Assembly: GCA_014871385.1 (NCBI GenBank)
Contig: CM026424.1
Location: forward strand, 13,606,892-13,670,891
From: Ceratodon purpureus
Lineage: Eukaryota > Streptophyta > Bryopsida > Pseudoditrichales > Ditrichaceae
DNA length: 64,000 bases
Reading direction: 5' to 3'
The notes below the pieces were generated by a model, which was not told where the DNA came from, searched no databases, and saw only the letters and a program-made list of their open reading frames with translations. This document shows positions 22,732-34,859 of this stretch, piece after piece. A program made the position numbers and the translations under genes. The first letter of the stretch is position 1. Each line of letters starts with the position of its first letter.

Positions 22732-23531
22732 GTTGCTTAGTTCTTCAGACTGTAGTGCTCCAGTTGGCCGTGTTGAATCCATCAGTCTTTAGTTGGCTAG
22801 CTGAGCGGTGTGTTAGAGGCGGTGCTCTTCAATGTCGCAATTGTATCAATCGTAAGTACTCTTCTTGTCGTGGAGCAGATTGCCTTGATTAATAAATTAA
22901 TAAGCATTCACAGTCATCTGTACGCCAGACTTTTATAATCTCAGCTTGCAGCGTCGCTGGTTATCTTGGCCGTCTTCATCATATGTTACTCGTTTGATGA
23001 CGTGAAATATCGCTGTTCATATGTTGTATTGTCTCAGGGTCTTCAACATCATTCCCTCAAATGAATGTATAGCTTCCGGTGAGAAGCGTAGTGGATTAAG
23101 TGCAAATGAGCCTAAACTAGGTGCGAATGAGGCTCATCGAGTTGCAAATGAGCATGTGGTTGGATGATTATGTTCACTTTGCGCAGGCTCCGAGTTATCG
23201 GGACCTGATCAATTTGCTGCTAACTAAGGCACCGATGTTGTCAGGGCCGTTGGATCGTGAAGTTAGTGAATTCGCTGAATTAGGAGGTTCACATATCAGA
23301 TAGCCATATAGTCTGGTGTGGAATATACATGGTTCTGGAAGTATATATTCAGCATGATAGAAATGTAGTCGTTTGATGGCAGGTTCCCAATTTGTTTCAG
23401 TTGCATTCTTAACAAATGCATAGGTGTAGTAGCACTGTAGAGTTTGATGTGCATGTAAATTCATCTTGATGCAAAGTGTGGGTTTTATTTGGGTGAGGAG
23501 TAGACATGCTCATGGAACCAGACATGAACTT

Positions 23532-24402
23532 ATGAAGACGTTCACGATAACCATGCCGTCTGTAGGTGTTTTCATCTTCGGCACAGCGGTGTGCTGTTTT
23601 TGCTGCTTCACATATGGACTGCAACGATGGTATGAACGAACGCTCGTGAAAACGCGGAGTAAAAGCAGAACCAGCATCACATATGCGGTATGGCGTAGTT
23701 CCTCCTCAGGATTTCAAACCATCGTCAATCTTTTGTGTGGACTGCCAAAGGAGGAACGAAATTGATAAATATATCCAACTTGTTCGTTTCAGATGTATAA
23801 AAATGAAACAGTAATTAGTGAACGTCAGCCTACATGAGTTAGAATTTCGATGTGAAGGGCAAACATGGTTTATAATCTAAATGAACAGCAGGCATCTGAA
23901 TAGATATCAACTGACGAAATGTTCTCTCGTGGAACGTGCCCACTTTTCGTGTTCTCCTCTTTGATGTGGCGATCAGAAATTGTACCTAAATGAACCGATT
24001 GATAAAACTTTGGTTGGAGCTTCAGGGATCACTTCAGTACAAAAAAGAGCAGCTCCGTCGCATTGAAAGAAGGCATCAGGATGCTGAATGAACATCTGAG
24101 GAACAGCGAACGTCACATAGACTATTGTGAGCGGCAGAAGCGACCAAGCACCGATAACCTCATAAACAAAAGAATCACAATGGAAGCACGTGCGAATACT
24201 CATTTGTGAATCCTATCTGATCAGCCGGTACGCAGCAGGCAATCGACAGTGGCTACATGGTTGATCCTGTGAAGAAGAGTGCTGGCGAGGTCGGAAGTCC
24301 AACCAGCTCTGACGAGGAATGCCACAACCCTAAGCATAAAGAGTTGGAGTTGTATCTGATGTCAACTGGAGGGGCAATAGTACTGCCATCCGTTCTCAAG
24401 TT
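23532..24402 (+). pseudogene. Broken membrane/coiled-coil gene copy (left arm)
   Basis: Matches the gene at 7105-8247. The original start region reads ATGGAACCAGACATGAACTT then TGA, so the first ATG is out of use; the next usable start is MKTFTITMPSVGVF at 23532. The hydrophobic segment and the donor after ITYA are intact. The coiled-coil exon has lost 71 bp (between AGCAGCT and CCGTCGC), which shifts the frame. The copy ends in foreign sequence at 24402 after LELYLMSTGGAIVLPSVLKF. Confidence 0.75.
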
Positions 24403-26389
24403 CCGAGGGTTTCATTATAAATGACCTTATAAATTTAAGTATACCTTAAGTATACAAACTTGTCTGTTAAACCGTGGTAAGATTGGATTGTAGGTTTGGG
24501 AAGTTTTATCAAGGTTGTTTATTGTGTTGTGGTGGAGGCCTTTTCTGTCATAATGTTATCACGTCAGGATAACTTTTTGTCAGGACATTATGACGGTCAT
24601 GCTTTTACCGTGATAGACTTGATAATAACCATGTTTAGTATGAAATTACATTATCCCAATTTAGACACGTAGGGATGGAAAATGTAGGATGGTACCATGG
24701 TCCATGTATCAATGGTGTCATGAATGTAATGGTAGCAAATTACAATGAATGAAAAGAAAAATTCACGGCCCGGGATACGTTTCAATGGATGGGAACAAAG
24801 GTTGGACAGTAAGGAACATGAGGCGGATAGCATGGAATATGTTTCATCCGCATGATATTTTTGATGCCGATTTAAATGTCATCAAACGATAAAAACGGAC
24901 AAAATATGAGTGAGATACAGCCCTTGGAAGGCAAAGGGGTCATGTATCCGGGGCAGACAATGTGAACGTGTTCTTAATGGATGGGAACAAAGGTTGGATA
25001 GTAGGATACATGAGGCGGACGGCATGGGACGTGTCTCCAATGGTTGGAAAAATGGGGCGTATGGTAACCGTCACACTTACCTACTCTACTGATTCATATC
25101 TAAGTGGGTGAAGAGAAACATAGGTTAATTCTATGTCTTACTCCACATTAATCTAGGTTGTCAATTAAGATGCTACATATGCAACATGGTGAGTTATTTA
25201 CCTAGCTAGTTCCTTAAGTTTTAAGCCTAACTTCACCCTAGGCGGACTCTATTATGGGCCATGGCATGACGGCAAGGCCCATCACAATATAGGCCGTCCC
25301 GATAGAAATAAGATCATTTTATTATGTCTTTGAACAATATAATACACCCTCAATAGTAATGTTTGAATTATGTTTTCAAAGATGAAAGTGACAAGCAGGC
25401 TAGCAGCAACAATGACCTATGCGAATACCTCATCGTTGCGTTGCTAAAAGTTGGCTGAACTTACACAAGGCTCACAGTTATATATATTCTATGTACAAGC
25501 AACAAACTTATAAAATAAACTGACAATTTTTTTTATCAAGCTTTTTGTTTTGTATAATCATCTAGATGAGAAGTGAACGATGCAGTCGGAGTAGCAGAAT
25601 TGTAGTGATAGGCATTCATTCTTGAACATATACAGAACTCAAGGGCGAATGGCAGAGTACAATTAATTTTTCTATGTTTTGATTGAACCCTGCTGCGGAT
25701 TTCCCCGGCCATCTTCGAACCTAGTACGGAACAGAGTTGGATGATTTCCCTATACCGCGACGGAACGGCGTTTTGAGGGAAAAATAAAAGCTGCACAGTG
25801 CAGTACTTGTTTAATATATATAAGATTGAAGTTCTGACGTACAGATTGCACCCAGAAGTCGTTGGTGTGGGCCACGGTCGCGTACTACGAAGGTTTTCAT
25901 AGGCTGAGAACGGTCACGGACGTCGCGACTCGCCCTCGCAATACTCTAATCCTGAAGGTCTGGAAAAAAGGCAAACCGAAACAACTTTTTCACGGCTGAC
26001 ACATTGCATGTCGACAGCGACGTTGCTTCGAGACATGACTTAGGTGCCCAAATTCTAGTAGTGCAGCTTGTCCGCAAATTGCGAAGGTCCATTTGTAACT
26101 TGGCCTTCGCACTCCCTTGCCAAGAATGCGAATCATGGGTGCGCAGGAGGCCCATGTGTTCCATGTTTCGGATGGTTTTTCTTAAAGTCAAGGTTTGTTA
26201 TTTGCACACAAGGTGTATGCCTCGCGAATATATTTCTGCCACCGATCTTCGCTCAGACGTATAAGTAGAGAATAATTCCATGCTTACCTTCAACTATCAC
26301 ATCAGTCATGAGCTTTGGTGTTTTGTAGACCATATCACGGCAGGTAGTCTTGGCAATTTCTCTCAGCTCGAATTTGAGCTCACTACTTT
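24403..26389. other. Spacer DNA, no gene seen
   Basis: Unrelated to the arms. It contains two imperfect direct repeats of about 60 bp beginning ATGGATGGGAACAAAGGTTG near 24785 and 24977, suggesting transposon debris. The final 500 bp may contain the leader of the acetyltransferase gene. No coding region is convincing. Confidence 0.5.
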
Positions 26390-26413
26390 GTGGACAATTT
26401 TGTGGAAGTTACC

Positions 26414-27211
26414 ATGGCCATCCAAGACGGCCAGTCCAGGAGGAGACGCTGCAGAGCTGTGGTGAGGCTAGCTACCCACAGCGACGCAGCCGCCATATGT
26501 GCGCTCATCCACGAGCTTGCTGAGTATGAGAAGCGAACACGATTCTGTGAGGTCACCCCCGAGAAGCTCGCCGCAACGCTGTGGGAAGCGCCACCCTTCC
26601 AGGGACCCACAGTTCTCATCCTTGAGCTGTTCGTCCCCAATGAGACCCTTCATGGTGTAGATCAATCACTGGAGTCTACTGATGAGCAGGATGCGCATGT
26701 GCTTACAGCAGCTGAGGAGGCAGACGAGGTAGAGAACACGAGGATGTGGAGATCTAGTGAAGGCAAGGCATTTGGCCACACAAATGGTTTCCAGACAGTC
26801 ATGCGAGAGGTGATGCTAAGTCCCGGAATGGTTAATGACCCTGCTTTGGATTCATTTAGGCCATCGGTAGCAAGAGCAGCAGGGTCTGAAATCGAAGGTA
26901 GGAGTACGGTGGCAGGATATGTCCTCTTGTTTCCAAATTATCCTTCATTTCTAGCCAAGCCATGCTTTTACATTGAGGATCTGTATGTAAGGCAGCCGTA
27001 TCGGGGCCTAGGTCTGGGCACCCTCCTGTTGAAGACAGTGGCAGCCCAGGCGGTTCAACAGGGTGCAGGTCGTGTCGAGTGGACTGTACTTGACTGGAAT
27101 GCTAATGCCATCAAGTTCTATGAGGGCATCGGTGCGGATCTGATCCCCCATGAGTGGCGTCACTGTCATCTTGCCGGGAAGGCCTTGCACTCCTTCAGCA
27201 GCAGCTTGTGA
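26414..27211 (+). CDS. GNAT-family N-acetyltransferase, NATA1/2-like
   Basis: Single-exon ORF of 265 aa from the ATG at 26414. I prefer that start to the in-frame one at 26390 because its context is ACCATGG. Residues begin MAIQDGQSRRRRCRAVVRLA, then IHELAEYEKRT, the N-terminal GNAT helix typical of plant NATA and SSAT-like enzymes. An acidic insert of about 70 residues (DEQDAHVLTAAEEADEVENT) separates it from the core YVLLFPNYPSF...FYIEDLYVRQPYRGLGLGTL. The latter has the acetyl-CoA pyrophosphate loop R-x2-G-x-G (YRGLGLG). VEWTVLDWNANAIKFYEGIGA closes the fold. Family members acetylate small amines such as ornithine or polyamines; the substrate here is inferred. The gene sits close to the centre of the inverted repeat. 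Confidence 0.85.
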   Translation: MAIQDGQSRRRRCRAVVRLATHSDAAAICALIHELAEYEKRTRFCEVTPEKLAATLWEAPPFQGPTVLILELFVPNETLHGVDQSLESTDEQDAHVLTAAEEADEVENTRMWRSSEGKAFGHTNGFQTVMREVMLSPGMVNDPALDSFRPSVARAAGSEIEGRSTVAGYVLLFPNYPSFLAKPCFYIEDLYVRQPYRGLGLGTLLLKTVAAQAVQQGAGRVEWTVLDWNANAIKFYEGIGADLIPHEWRHCHLAGKALHSFSSSL

Positions 27212-27825
27212 AGAATTCGTGTGAGATGTTGCGGGACAATATTGTGCAAGAGTTATCCCAAGGATATTCTTGCCAAGACTGGGTATCGCAGTATACCGTG
27301 TTCCCTGCAATACTTTACGGATATCACTTGGCAGTCGCTTAATAAGATTTAAGCACTTGAGGTCTAATTTCCCCCACTTAGACAGTTAGGATGGATGCCA
27401 GTCAGTTTTCTCATAGCTTTTCGGATAATATAGAAAGTAGATGTAGTTTGTATCTTCCACTTCTACTTCACCTCAGGATGAGTAATATGAGACTATAGAG
27501 TTATCCATAAAGTAATAATAAGTCCCGGACTCCCGGTTTGTGACCTCACTTAAATTGTGAATATGTGAAACACAAGGTCCTGGACACTTCAGTAAAAGTA
27601 ACTCATTTTGGACATCTCGTATACAACCGTGTGCAAATTACTTATCTGAATATGGTGCAATGATTATCGGAGAAGGGCCCACAGTTATCATTATCCATAT
27701 TTCTCGAATTCGCTGCGTGCAGCAATTCGACGCTGAAAGAAAGACCTTCTCAGACGTTTCGGTCAGGAACGACACCGTACCGTCCAAAACGAAATACAAA
27801 ACGACGGGTTTCCTTCCAGTGCCGT
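27212..27825. other. Intergenic, no gene seen
   Basis: Presumably includes the acetyltransferase 3' UTR. There is no coding sequence, and at about 27826 homology to the BURP 3' flank begins. Confidence 0.5.
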
Positions 27826-28284
27826 GACACCCGGCCGCCTTCGTTTGAGATGATTGGCCGCATGCACTTCTTTCTACAAGCCACAAGCTGTGATATTTGC
27901 AAAGTTACAAAGTACTATGACTAAAGTACTCACTGGTAGCTGTCTATAGTCTGTATTGGAGATTCACAAGCTCCACTGAAATATGCACTAGCCGGTAAAA
28001 AGTATCATTTGTTGGCTCCCATGCGGTTGAACTCTTATTCAGTCGTGATTTTTTTTGAAAATAAAATATACTTCTCATGAATCATAAGTATATGCATCTC
28101 TGCCAGCACCACCCCTATTTACTCACAATAAGAATCCAACCTCACTCACCAATCCAGTATCACTCATCACTTAAAGTACTTCGTGACTCTGTGTGACTTA
28201 AATAGAACTACTACCGACTGGACTCTAAGTTTGAAACGTTGAGAATCCACTGTGACATTGTCTTGCTTCTGGAATCTGGATCAA

Positions 28285-28682
28285 TGACAAGACATTATGG
28301 ACGCTATAGTGCAGAGTGGCCAACTTGAAGGGGACTTCCTTGGCTTTACCAGTAAGAACCTTCTTACCATTGCCCATTTCAGAGTGATGAGTGATCGCAG
28401 TCGGTTAGCAAAGCATTTACCGATTGCATGTGGTTGAACGTGAATATAATCGTGTACCTATTACAATAATTGTGTCATAGTATTATGCAAATTGCCAGGA
28501 TCATGTGATGTTCTGGGGACAGTAAATGTGTCCTCTAAATTGGCCCTGATGTTTGTGATCTCAGATCTGATGCAGAAAGTGATGGGCCACTCGGAAAGAA
28601 GATGAACAACAGCAAAACCCGGGAAGCAGTTGGATGGCAACCAAAGTACAACAGCTTCGGAGAGTTCATTAGCACCCTTTGA
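28285..28682 (+). pseudogene. Copy of SDR-like exons 7 and 8
   Basis: The exon 7 equivalent starts after GGATCAATG, so the original acceptor CACAG is lost. The exon 8 equivalent (about 28576-28682) still encodes SDGPLGKKMNNSKTREAV... and ends STL-stop-like. Exons 1-6 are absent, so this is a 3' gene fragment. It lies in the same order as in the 14.2-kb duplicate and is followed by the convergent membrane-gene copy. Confidence 0.75.
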
Positions 28683-29211
28683 GGCTACAGTGGCGTATCA
28701 CTTTGATGTACAGACTTCCCTTCTGTAGTCGTTTCATTACAAAGATCCTTGTTTCTGCATAGTGGCTTTGATGGTCTCATGATTTGTCACGTATAATTTC
28801 TGCAGCAGGTTTAGTTAGTTTCGTTTCGAGAGTTGACGTTCCAACTGTAAAACATTTTTTCAGAGATATGCAGCATTAGACGAGGATGACGAATCTGTAC
28901 TTTTACTTAGTCTGTGATCTGAATTTGACTTCATCTGGTCTGAGATTTTTCTTGTTTGTGAGTCTGTTCTTTTGTTCTTGAAGTCAGCTTGGCCACGACC
29001 TTGCAACTGGTTCTCTGTTTTGCCCTGGAGAGATATTTCCTTTTGGTCATGGTTCATTTTTCTTTGATTTAGCGGTTCTCAACTAAGAATTCATTTTTTT
29101 CGCGACCAATTTGTCTATGCACAAGTGGATGACGTCTAGATACTTCATTTGATATACTCAGAATACCGTTCAACATATATCATACTTGATCTCCAGAAAC
29201 CCTTCTCGGCT

Positions 29212-30497
29212 CTAGAATAGGATCGAGTCTGCAGTGTAAACCGCCTCTTGAGTTTCAGAAGTTGAAGAATTCCAGCCACTTTTAATAAAGCTATTGTCCA
29301 ATATAGATTGTTCCTTCCAGAACTGTAGCCTTGTGTTTAAACCAGAGTTCTGATTGATGATGGGATTCGTATGTTGCCAGTTTCCGGGTATCCCAGAAGG
29401 CGACTGCACAGACTGAGTGTCCGGTTGACCGGGACTTTTTATTCTGTTCGCAAATGCTTGCTCATTCTCAGGCCTTACATGTGGTACACCATGCTGAACA
29501 GGGGATACGTTAAGAGACTTACCCTCACTATCAATCCCTAGTCGTCTCAGCGGAGAAGTCACTCGTGATCCTCTTGGGGACATCCCTGGACATTCCGCTT
29601 CGGGACTCGCTGCAATCGACTCTGGGAACTTGAGCACGGATGGCAGTACTATTGCCCCTCCAGTTGACATCAGATACAACTCCAACTCTTTATGCTTAGG
29701 GTTGTGGCATTCCTCGTCAGAGCTGGTTGGACTTCCGACCTCGCCAGCACTCTTCTTCACAGGATCAACCATGTAGCCACTGTCGATTGCCTGCTGCGTA
29801 CCGGCTGATCAGATAGGATTCACAAATGAGTATTCGCACGTGCTTCCATTGTGATTCTTTTGTTTATGAGGTTATCGGTGCTTGGTCGCTTCTGCCGCTC
29901 ACAATAGTCTATGTGACGTTCGCTGTTCCTCAGATGTTCATTCAGCATCCTGATGCCTTCTTTCAATGCGACGGAGCTGCTCTTTTTTGTACTGAAGTGA
30001 TCCCTGAAGCTCCAACCAAAGTTTTATCAATCGGTTCATTTAGGTACAATTTCTGATCGCCACATCAAAGAGGAGAACACGAAAAGTGGGCACGTTCCAC
30101 GAGAGAACATTTCGTCAGTTGATATCTATTCAGATGCCTGCTGTTCATTTAGATTATAAACCATGTTTGCCCTTCACATCGAAATTCTAACTCATGTAGG
30201 CTGACGTTCACTAATTACTGTTTCATTTTTATACATCTGAAACGAACAAGTTGGATATATTTATCAATTTCGTTCCTCCTTTGGCAGTCCACACAAAAGA
30301 TTGACGATGGTTTGAAATCCTGAGGAGGAACTACGCCATACCGCATATGTGATGCTGGTTCTGCTTTTACTCCGCGTTTTCACGAGCGTTCGTTCATACC
30401 ATCGTTGCAGTCCATATGTGAAGCAGCAAAAACAGCACACCGCTGTGCCGAAGATGAAAACACCTACAGACGGCATGGTTATCGTGAACGTCTTCAT
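29212..30497 (-). pseudogene. Broken membrane/coiled-coil gene copy (right arm, longer)
   Basis: Mirror of the left-arm copy down to 29627, with the same start damage and the same 71-bp frameshifting deletion. It continues beyond the arm into the Ser/Pro-rich tail (29212-29772 still reads open, from MVDPVKKSAGEVGSP to AVYTADSILF). Its 3' reading differs from the 7.1-kb gene: the tail continues WKEQSILDN where that gene stops after TRLQV. Probably not translated as a full protein. Confidence 0.7.
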
Positions 30498-31297
30498 AAG
30501 TTCATGTCTGGTTCCATGAGCATGTCTACTCCTCACCCAAATAAAACCCACACTTTGCATCAAGATGAATTTACATGCACATCAAACTCTACAGTGCTAC
30601 TACACCTATGCATTTGTTAAGAATGCAACTGAAACAAATTGGGAACCTGCCATCAAACGACTACATTTCTATCATGCTGAATATATACTTCCAGAACCAT
30701 GTATATTCCACACCAGACTATATGGCTATCTGATATGTGAACCTCCTAATTCAGCGAATTCACTAACTTCACGATCCAACGGCCCTGACAACATCGGTGC
30801 CTTAGTTAGCAGCAAATTGATCAGGTCCCGATAACTCGGAGCCTGCGCAAAGTGAACATAATCATCCAACCACATGCTCATTTGCAACTCGATGAGCCTC
30901 ATTCGCACCTAGTTTAGGCTCATTTGCACTTAATCCACTACGCTTCTCACCGGAAGCTATACATTCATTTGAGGGAATGATGTTGAAGACCCTGAGACAA
31001 TACAACATATGAACAGCGATATTTCACGTCATCAAACGAGTAACATATGATGAAGACGGCCAAGATAACCAGCGACGCTGCAAGCTGAGATTATAAAAGT
31101 CTGGCGTACAGATGACTGTGAATGCTTATTAATTTATTAATCAAGGCAATCTGCTCCACGACAAGAAGAGTACTTACGATTGATACAATTGCGACATTGA
31201 AGAGCACCGCCTCTAACACACCGCTCAGCTAGCCAACTAAAGACTGATGGATTCAACACGGCCAACTGGAGCACTACAGTCTGAAGAACTAAGCAAC

Positions 31298-31813
31298 CTA
31301 GCCTGACACAGCCTTCGCCTTCGGAGGGGGCTTAGGCTTCTGAGAATCTGTGGAGCAATCGATGCCGGGGTTCTGGTGCTTGTAGTCACACGGTGGAAGT
31401 GGTGTCTGGGGTGGGTCATAGCAGTCCCAGTTGGGAATTCCACCGGGAACGTCCTTGCACGGAGGAAGCTCGCCTTGCACATGGACCTGACCGCCTGTAG
31501 TTGATGCAGCTGAGATGTGCGTCACAGTCTTCGCCTTCGCCTTCGAGCCGGCTGGAGGAGGCCTAGGCTTCTGCGAATCCGTGGAGCAGTCGATGCCGGG
31601 GTTCTGGTGCTTGTAGTCGCAAGGTGGAAGGGGTGTCTGGGGTGGGTCATAGCAGTCCCAGTTGGGAATTCCACCGGGAACGTCCTTGCAAGGCGGAAGC
31701 TCGCCCTCCACGCGAGAGGTCAGCATCCGGGCGCCGTCGGCGGCTCCATGCCAAACGGATAAAAGCAGAAGCACGCACAAGGTGGGTCTGGCGAACATGA
31801 CAAGTCGCTGCAT
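31298..31813 (-). CDS. Small secreted Cys/Pro-rich protein with two internal repeats (right copy)
   Basis: The 171-aa product is identical to the one encoded at 22216-22731, with the same signal peptide, two four-cysteine blocks and the leader intron (mirror 31832-32253) and TATA box (32361-32368). Both copies point towards the centre of the inverted repeat. I saw a single substitution nearby, in the leader intron (position 31856 against 22173). Intact signals suggest both copies could be expressed. Function unknown. Confidence 0.8.
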   Translation of the reverse strand: MQRLVMFARPTLCVLLLLSVWHGAADGARMLTSRVEGELPPCKDVPGGIPNWDCYDPPQTPLPPCDYKHQNPGIDCSTDSQKPRPPPAGSKAKAKTVTHISAASTTGGQVHVQGELPPCKDVPGGIPNWDCYDPPQTPLPPCDYKHQNPGIDCSTDSQKPKPPPKAKAVSG

Positions 31814-32360
31814 ACTGGAGGAACTCTGGATCTGCAGCAACGACATCAACACACACGGACCTCATTAGAAATACACCCGAATTGTATGATTGCTATTCAC
31901 AGCTAAAGCGTGGATACTGAAAACGCAGATCGCAAGCAGCGCAATTGGATACTTCAGACCTAAACCCCCGCACGGTCGAAGCAGCGGGCAGACGTTTGTG
32001 AATTACACAAACCCGTTCTATCTTGAAATACAAAAAGCAGTTTCAGAGCAGAAACAGTTCATTCAGACAGCACAGCCAGGAACACAACTGCATACAAAGC
32101 CTTTCAAGCTACGTACGAGCGCATTCACGACACACAGATTGATCAGGTCTATGCAGAACAATGATACGCAAATTAATCAGATGATCTCGACTGGCTAAAG
32201 TTAACATGGCAGATACAAAGCTGGACGGACGACTCCATGGATCAGGGCCTTACCAAATGATGGTGACAAAGAGCGAGCTCGCGTAGCCCAATCTCAGCAC
32301 GAGCTCCTGCACCAACGTGACTGCAAACAATGGTACTGGAGCTCGAGCAGCGCTGCGGTC

Positions 32361-32368
32361 TTTTTATA
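32361..32368 (-). promoter_or_regulatory. TATA box, right secreted-protein gene
   Basis: Mirror image of the TATAAAAA at 21661-21668, at the same distance from its gene. Confidence 0.7.
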
Positions 32369-32686
32369 CCCCATTTGGAGACGGAGCCCCGAGGCTTGCG
32401 CCGCACCTGCCCTCGAGACGATAATTAATTGCACCAACCTGTAACGGATGAAGCTTCTGATCTCGTCGATCGGGGGAGCTGATCTCGTTCGAATCACACT
32501 GCCCGTCGAGACGGTCTTGTGCCCGCACCACCACGCGAGGCTTCGACTTCCTGGACTTGGGAGACTTCTCGTGTCGTTCATGCAGGAGGAGTCTTGGAAA
32601 TGTTTTCTCTTCAAGGATTCATCCTTCGGGACTTGCAATTTGCGGCATGGTTCCTTGTGGTGCTGGTCTCGGGGCTCCAGGTACAG

Positions 32687-32980
32687 CACTGGAAACTTTG
32701 ATCGGTTTAGCTGGAGCTAAACTAGGGTAGTTTAGCCTCCTCTTCAACCCCTTAGCACTATATGAAAAATGGGTGGGGGGGCTAAAATTTTTGTACCATT
32801 AGCACCCTTTTCATACTACTGACGAGGGCTAAAACACAATTTAGCCGGACTAAAATGAGAGATTCAGATTTAGCCGGGTCAAGAAGAAGGAGATTCAAGT
32901 TTAGCCGGGGTTAAAGTTGTTGGTTTTGACCCCCCAAGTCTCTCTAGCCCCGGGGGCGAAAAGCTCCAAAGCTTCCAGTG
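32687..32980. mobile_element. Candidate non-autonomous TIR element
   Basis: Ends CACTGGAAACTTTG and CAAAGCTTCCAGTG form a 14-bp inverted repeat with one mismatch. The interior is rich in GCTAAA / TTTAGCC motifs, as in MITE subterminal regions. The length of 294 bp has no coding capacity. Flanking 8-mers do not match, so a target-site duplication is not shown. It lies exactly where the right arm stops matching the left arm. Confidence 0.5.
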
Positions 32981-34480
32981 CGAGTTCAGTTTGTAATGAT
33001 TTTGGTTATCAACTGAGTGTCAATGTGCAGAACATGTGGAGACAGTAACATTATATCTGCAAATTCATACCTAAGGCATTTCAGTTCTTAATCCAGTTGG
33101 TTTAGTTTCTTGGTGTAAAGTGTACTAGCTTGCTTCAAATCGATCCATGTTCAACGCATATTTACTCTAATTTTGAGATGTTTTTATTGAATTTGAACGA
33201 TTCCTGAGTTGCCCACAGTGTTTTTGAAGTGTACCGGTCCGGTCCGGTCCGGTGACCTTAACCTTAGTTGTAAATTACTTCCAGCGTGCAAGTGAATGTG
33301 AGATCAGAGCGGCAGCGGGAAGATGCTAGCAAGTAGGAATAAAGCATGCATATAAAACATCTCTTGTATTGCAATGGAATGGACTAGGGAATTCTACCGG
33401 CATGCAGGAGCGACGTGACCTGATAGTTTTATATTATCTCAGATTGATGGTCTTGTTGTGAGTGTTGAACTCCGTGTGGTGCAAGTTGGTGTTAGTGTTC
33501 TGAACGTAGTAGAAGCTCTGTTGTTATAAATTCAAATTAGTATTAGAAGTAAGCTTGGGAACTTGCTGACTATAGTAGTTGTGCTACAGAATTCCATGCA
33601 GACTAAGTGGGCTGCTTCGAGATTAAGCAACACAGGTTCTTATCAATGACGTGTGTCCTGACCACAGGCTCACTGCCAATATTGCTGCTCGATCGTCACC
33701 GAGAACATCTGCTTGACCCACGAGGAATACTGACTACTGGAGTCTGCAAATTGATTTGACCTATTCTGCATCTATAACGAAACTGACGTATTGAAGACTT
33801 CAGTAACTGTCGATAAAATTGACCAACATGACTCTGTATTTGGTTATGACGATTGAGAACCAGTTCATAGTGGAGGGGATTCATTGGCTATTATTGCATC
33901 AACAAGAAGATAGGCATAGGCACTCTGCGAAATACTGGTACTGTAATCTTTTTTTATTTAGTGGGATTGAGCTCTTCAGAGATGAAATACAATGACTTTT
34001 CTTTCCGAAAATTTAATAAGGTACTGGAATACGTAAGCTACAGTGAAGCTGTTACAGAGACTGCTATTAGAGTAAAAACTTCAAGGGTATTGTAATCACC
34101 TTTCATGCTGCCTTGTATTGCTGCTCTTTCCATTGCCTGACGAAAACGCCGCTTGCGACAACGCTCCGTTCTTTTCCTACACATACATTACAAAACGCTG
34201 CAGTATCGGGATGTAATGGAACTCTTTAGAATTGCGAGTCAATGTCATAAAGAATTTTCTAAACCTACATGATTGCAGCTATTACATTGACAAGAAGCCC
34301 CTCTTGCAAAACTTCAGAGTCAGAGAGATGATATATAAAACCCCAAATTTTGAAGTAATGGCAAAATTTCTCATCATGCAGCACATGTGATGTCAGGCCT
34401 GTACAAGTCAGGAGGCTTTCAGGGATTCCAATATCAGAAAATGCTTAACGAGGACAAGAGATTTCAGTCTAAATAAAACC
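32981..34480. other. Intergenic, no gene seen
   Basis: Contains a short GGTCC run near 33236 (GGTCCGGTCCGGTCCGGT). No ORF with coding character. Confidence 0.45.
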
Positions 34481-34846
34481 CTAAATGAACTCATACAGGG
34501 GAGCACAAACAAAGAGCACCTGGACTCCTTCAAGACCTCGGAATAAACGAACATTGACATATGTATTAGACAAGAAAGCCCTGCGATCTTTAGGCCAACG
34601 TGGTGGTGGCTTAAATGAGACAAAACCTGGTGGGAATCTTGGTTTCGGACATGTCTGGTTTGGATTCCATGGTGATAGGAGTAGCCATTTATTCTTGAAA
34701 CTCATTCCAATCCAGTCAAATTTCGTAGGCCCTGCAAATCTTCTGATCCCCAGGATTGGATCACATGGTGGAAGTTTTTTGTTCGCCATGGCTGAAGTTC
34801 TCCTGCTAGTTAGCGAAAACCAAACACTCCAGAGCAACAATGTCAA
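34481..34846 (-). CDS. Hypothetical protein, uncertain
   Basis: A 121-aa ORF starting MTLLLWSVWFSLTSRRTSAM, with a hydrophobic N-terminus that could be a signal peptide, then a Pro/Trp/Lys-rich part (NKWLLLSPWNPNQTCPKPRF). I recognise no family. The opposite strand is also open across almost the same span, so the ORF may be chance. Confidence 0.25.
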   Translation of the reverse strand: MTLLLWSVWFSLTSRRTSAMANKKLPPCDPILGIRRFAGPTKFDWIGMSFKNKWLLLSPWNPNQTCPKPRFPPGFVSFKPPPRWPKDRRAFLSNTYVNVRLFRGLEGVQVLFVCAPLYEFI

Positions 34847-34859
34847 AACAGCCGACTAA

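Larger units (their letters stand above)
19885..24402 (+). repeat. Left arm of large inverted repeat
   Basis: Pairs with 29627-32680. Between about 21480 and 24402 every position x matches 54029 minus x in the right arm without an indel, and I saw only about two substitutions. Left of the minisatellite (19885-19997) identity falls to roughly 90% (about 11 differences in 118). The arm contains a secreted-protein gene and a damaged membrane-gene copy, and ends abruptly at 24402 in unrelated sequence. Confidence 0.93.
29627..32680 (-). repeat. Right arm of large inverted repeat
   Basis: Reverse complement of 19885-24402. The 29627-32549 part is collinear and nearly identical to the left arm. 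Beyond the single minisatellite unit at about 32550-32575 the match drops to about 90% and ends beside the element at 32687. The axis lies at about 27014. Confidence 0.93.

Noticed and set aside
24403..25530. Possible LTR retrotransposon
   Set aside because: Only two imperfect 60-bp direct repeats; no primer-binding site, gag/pol ORF or paired LTR ends could be shown.
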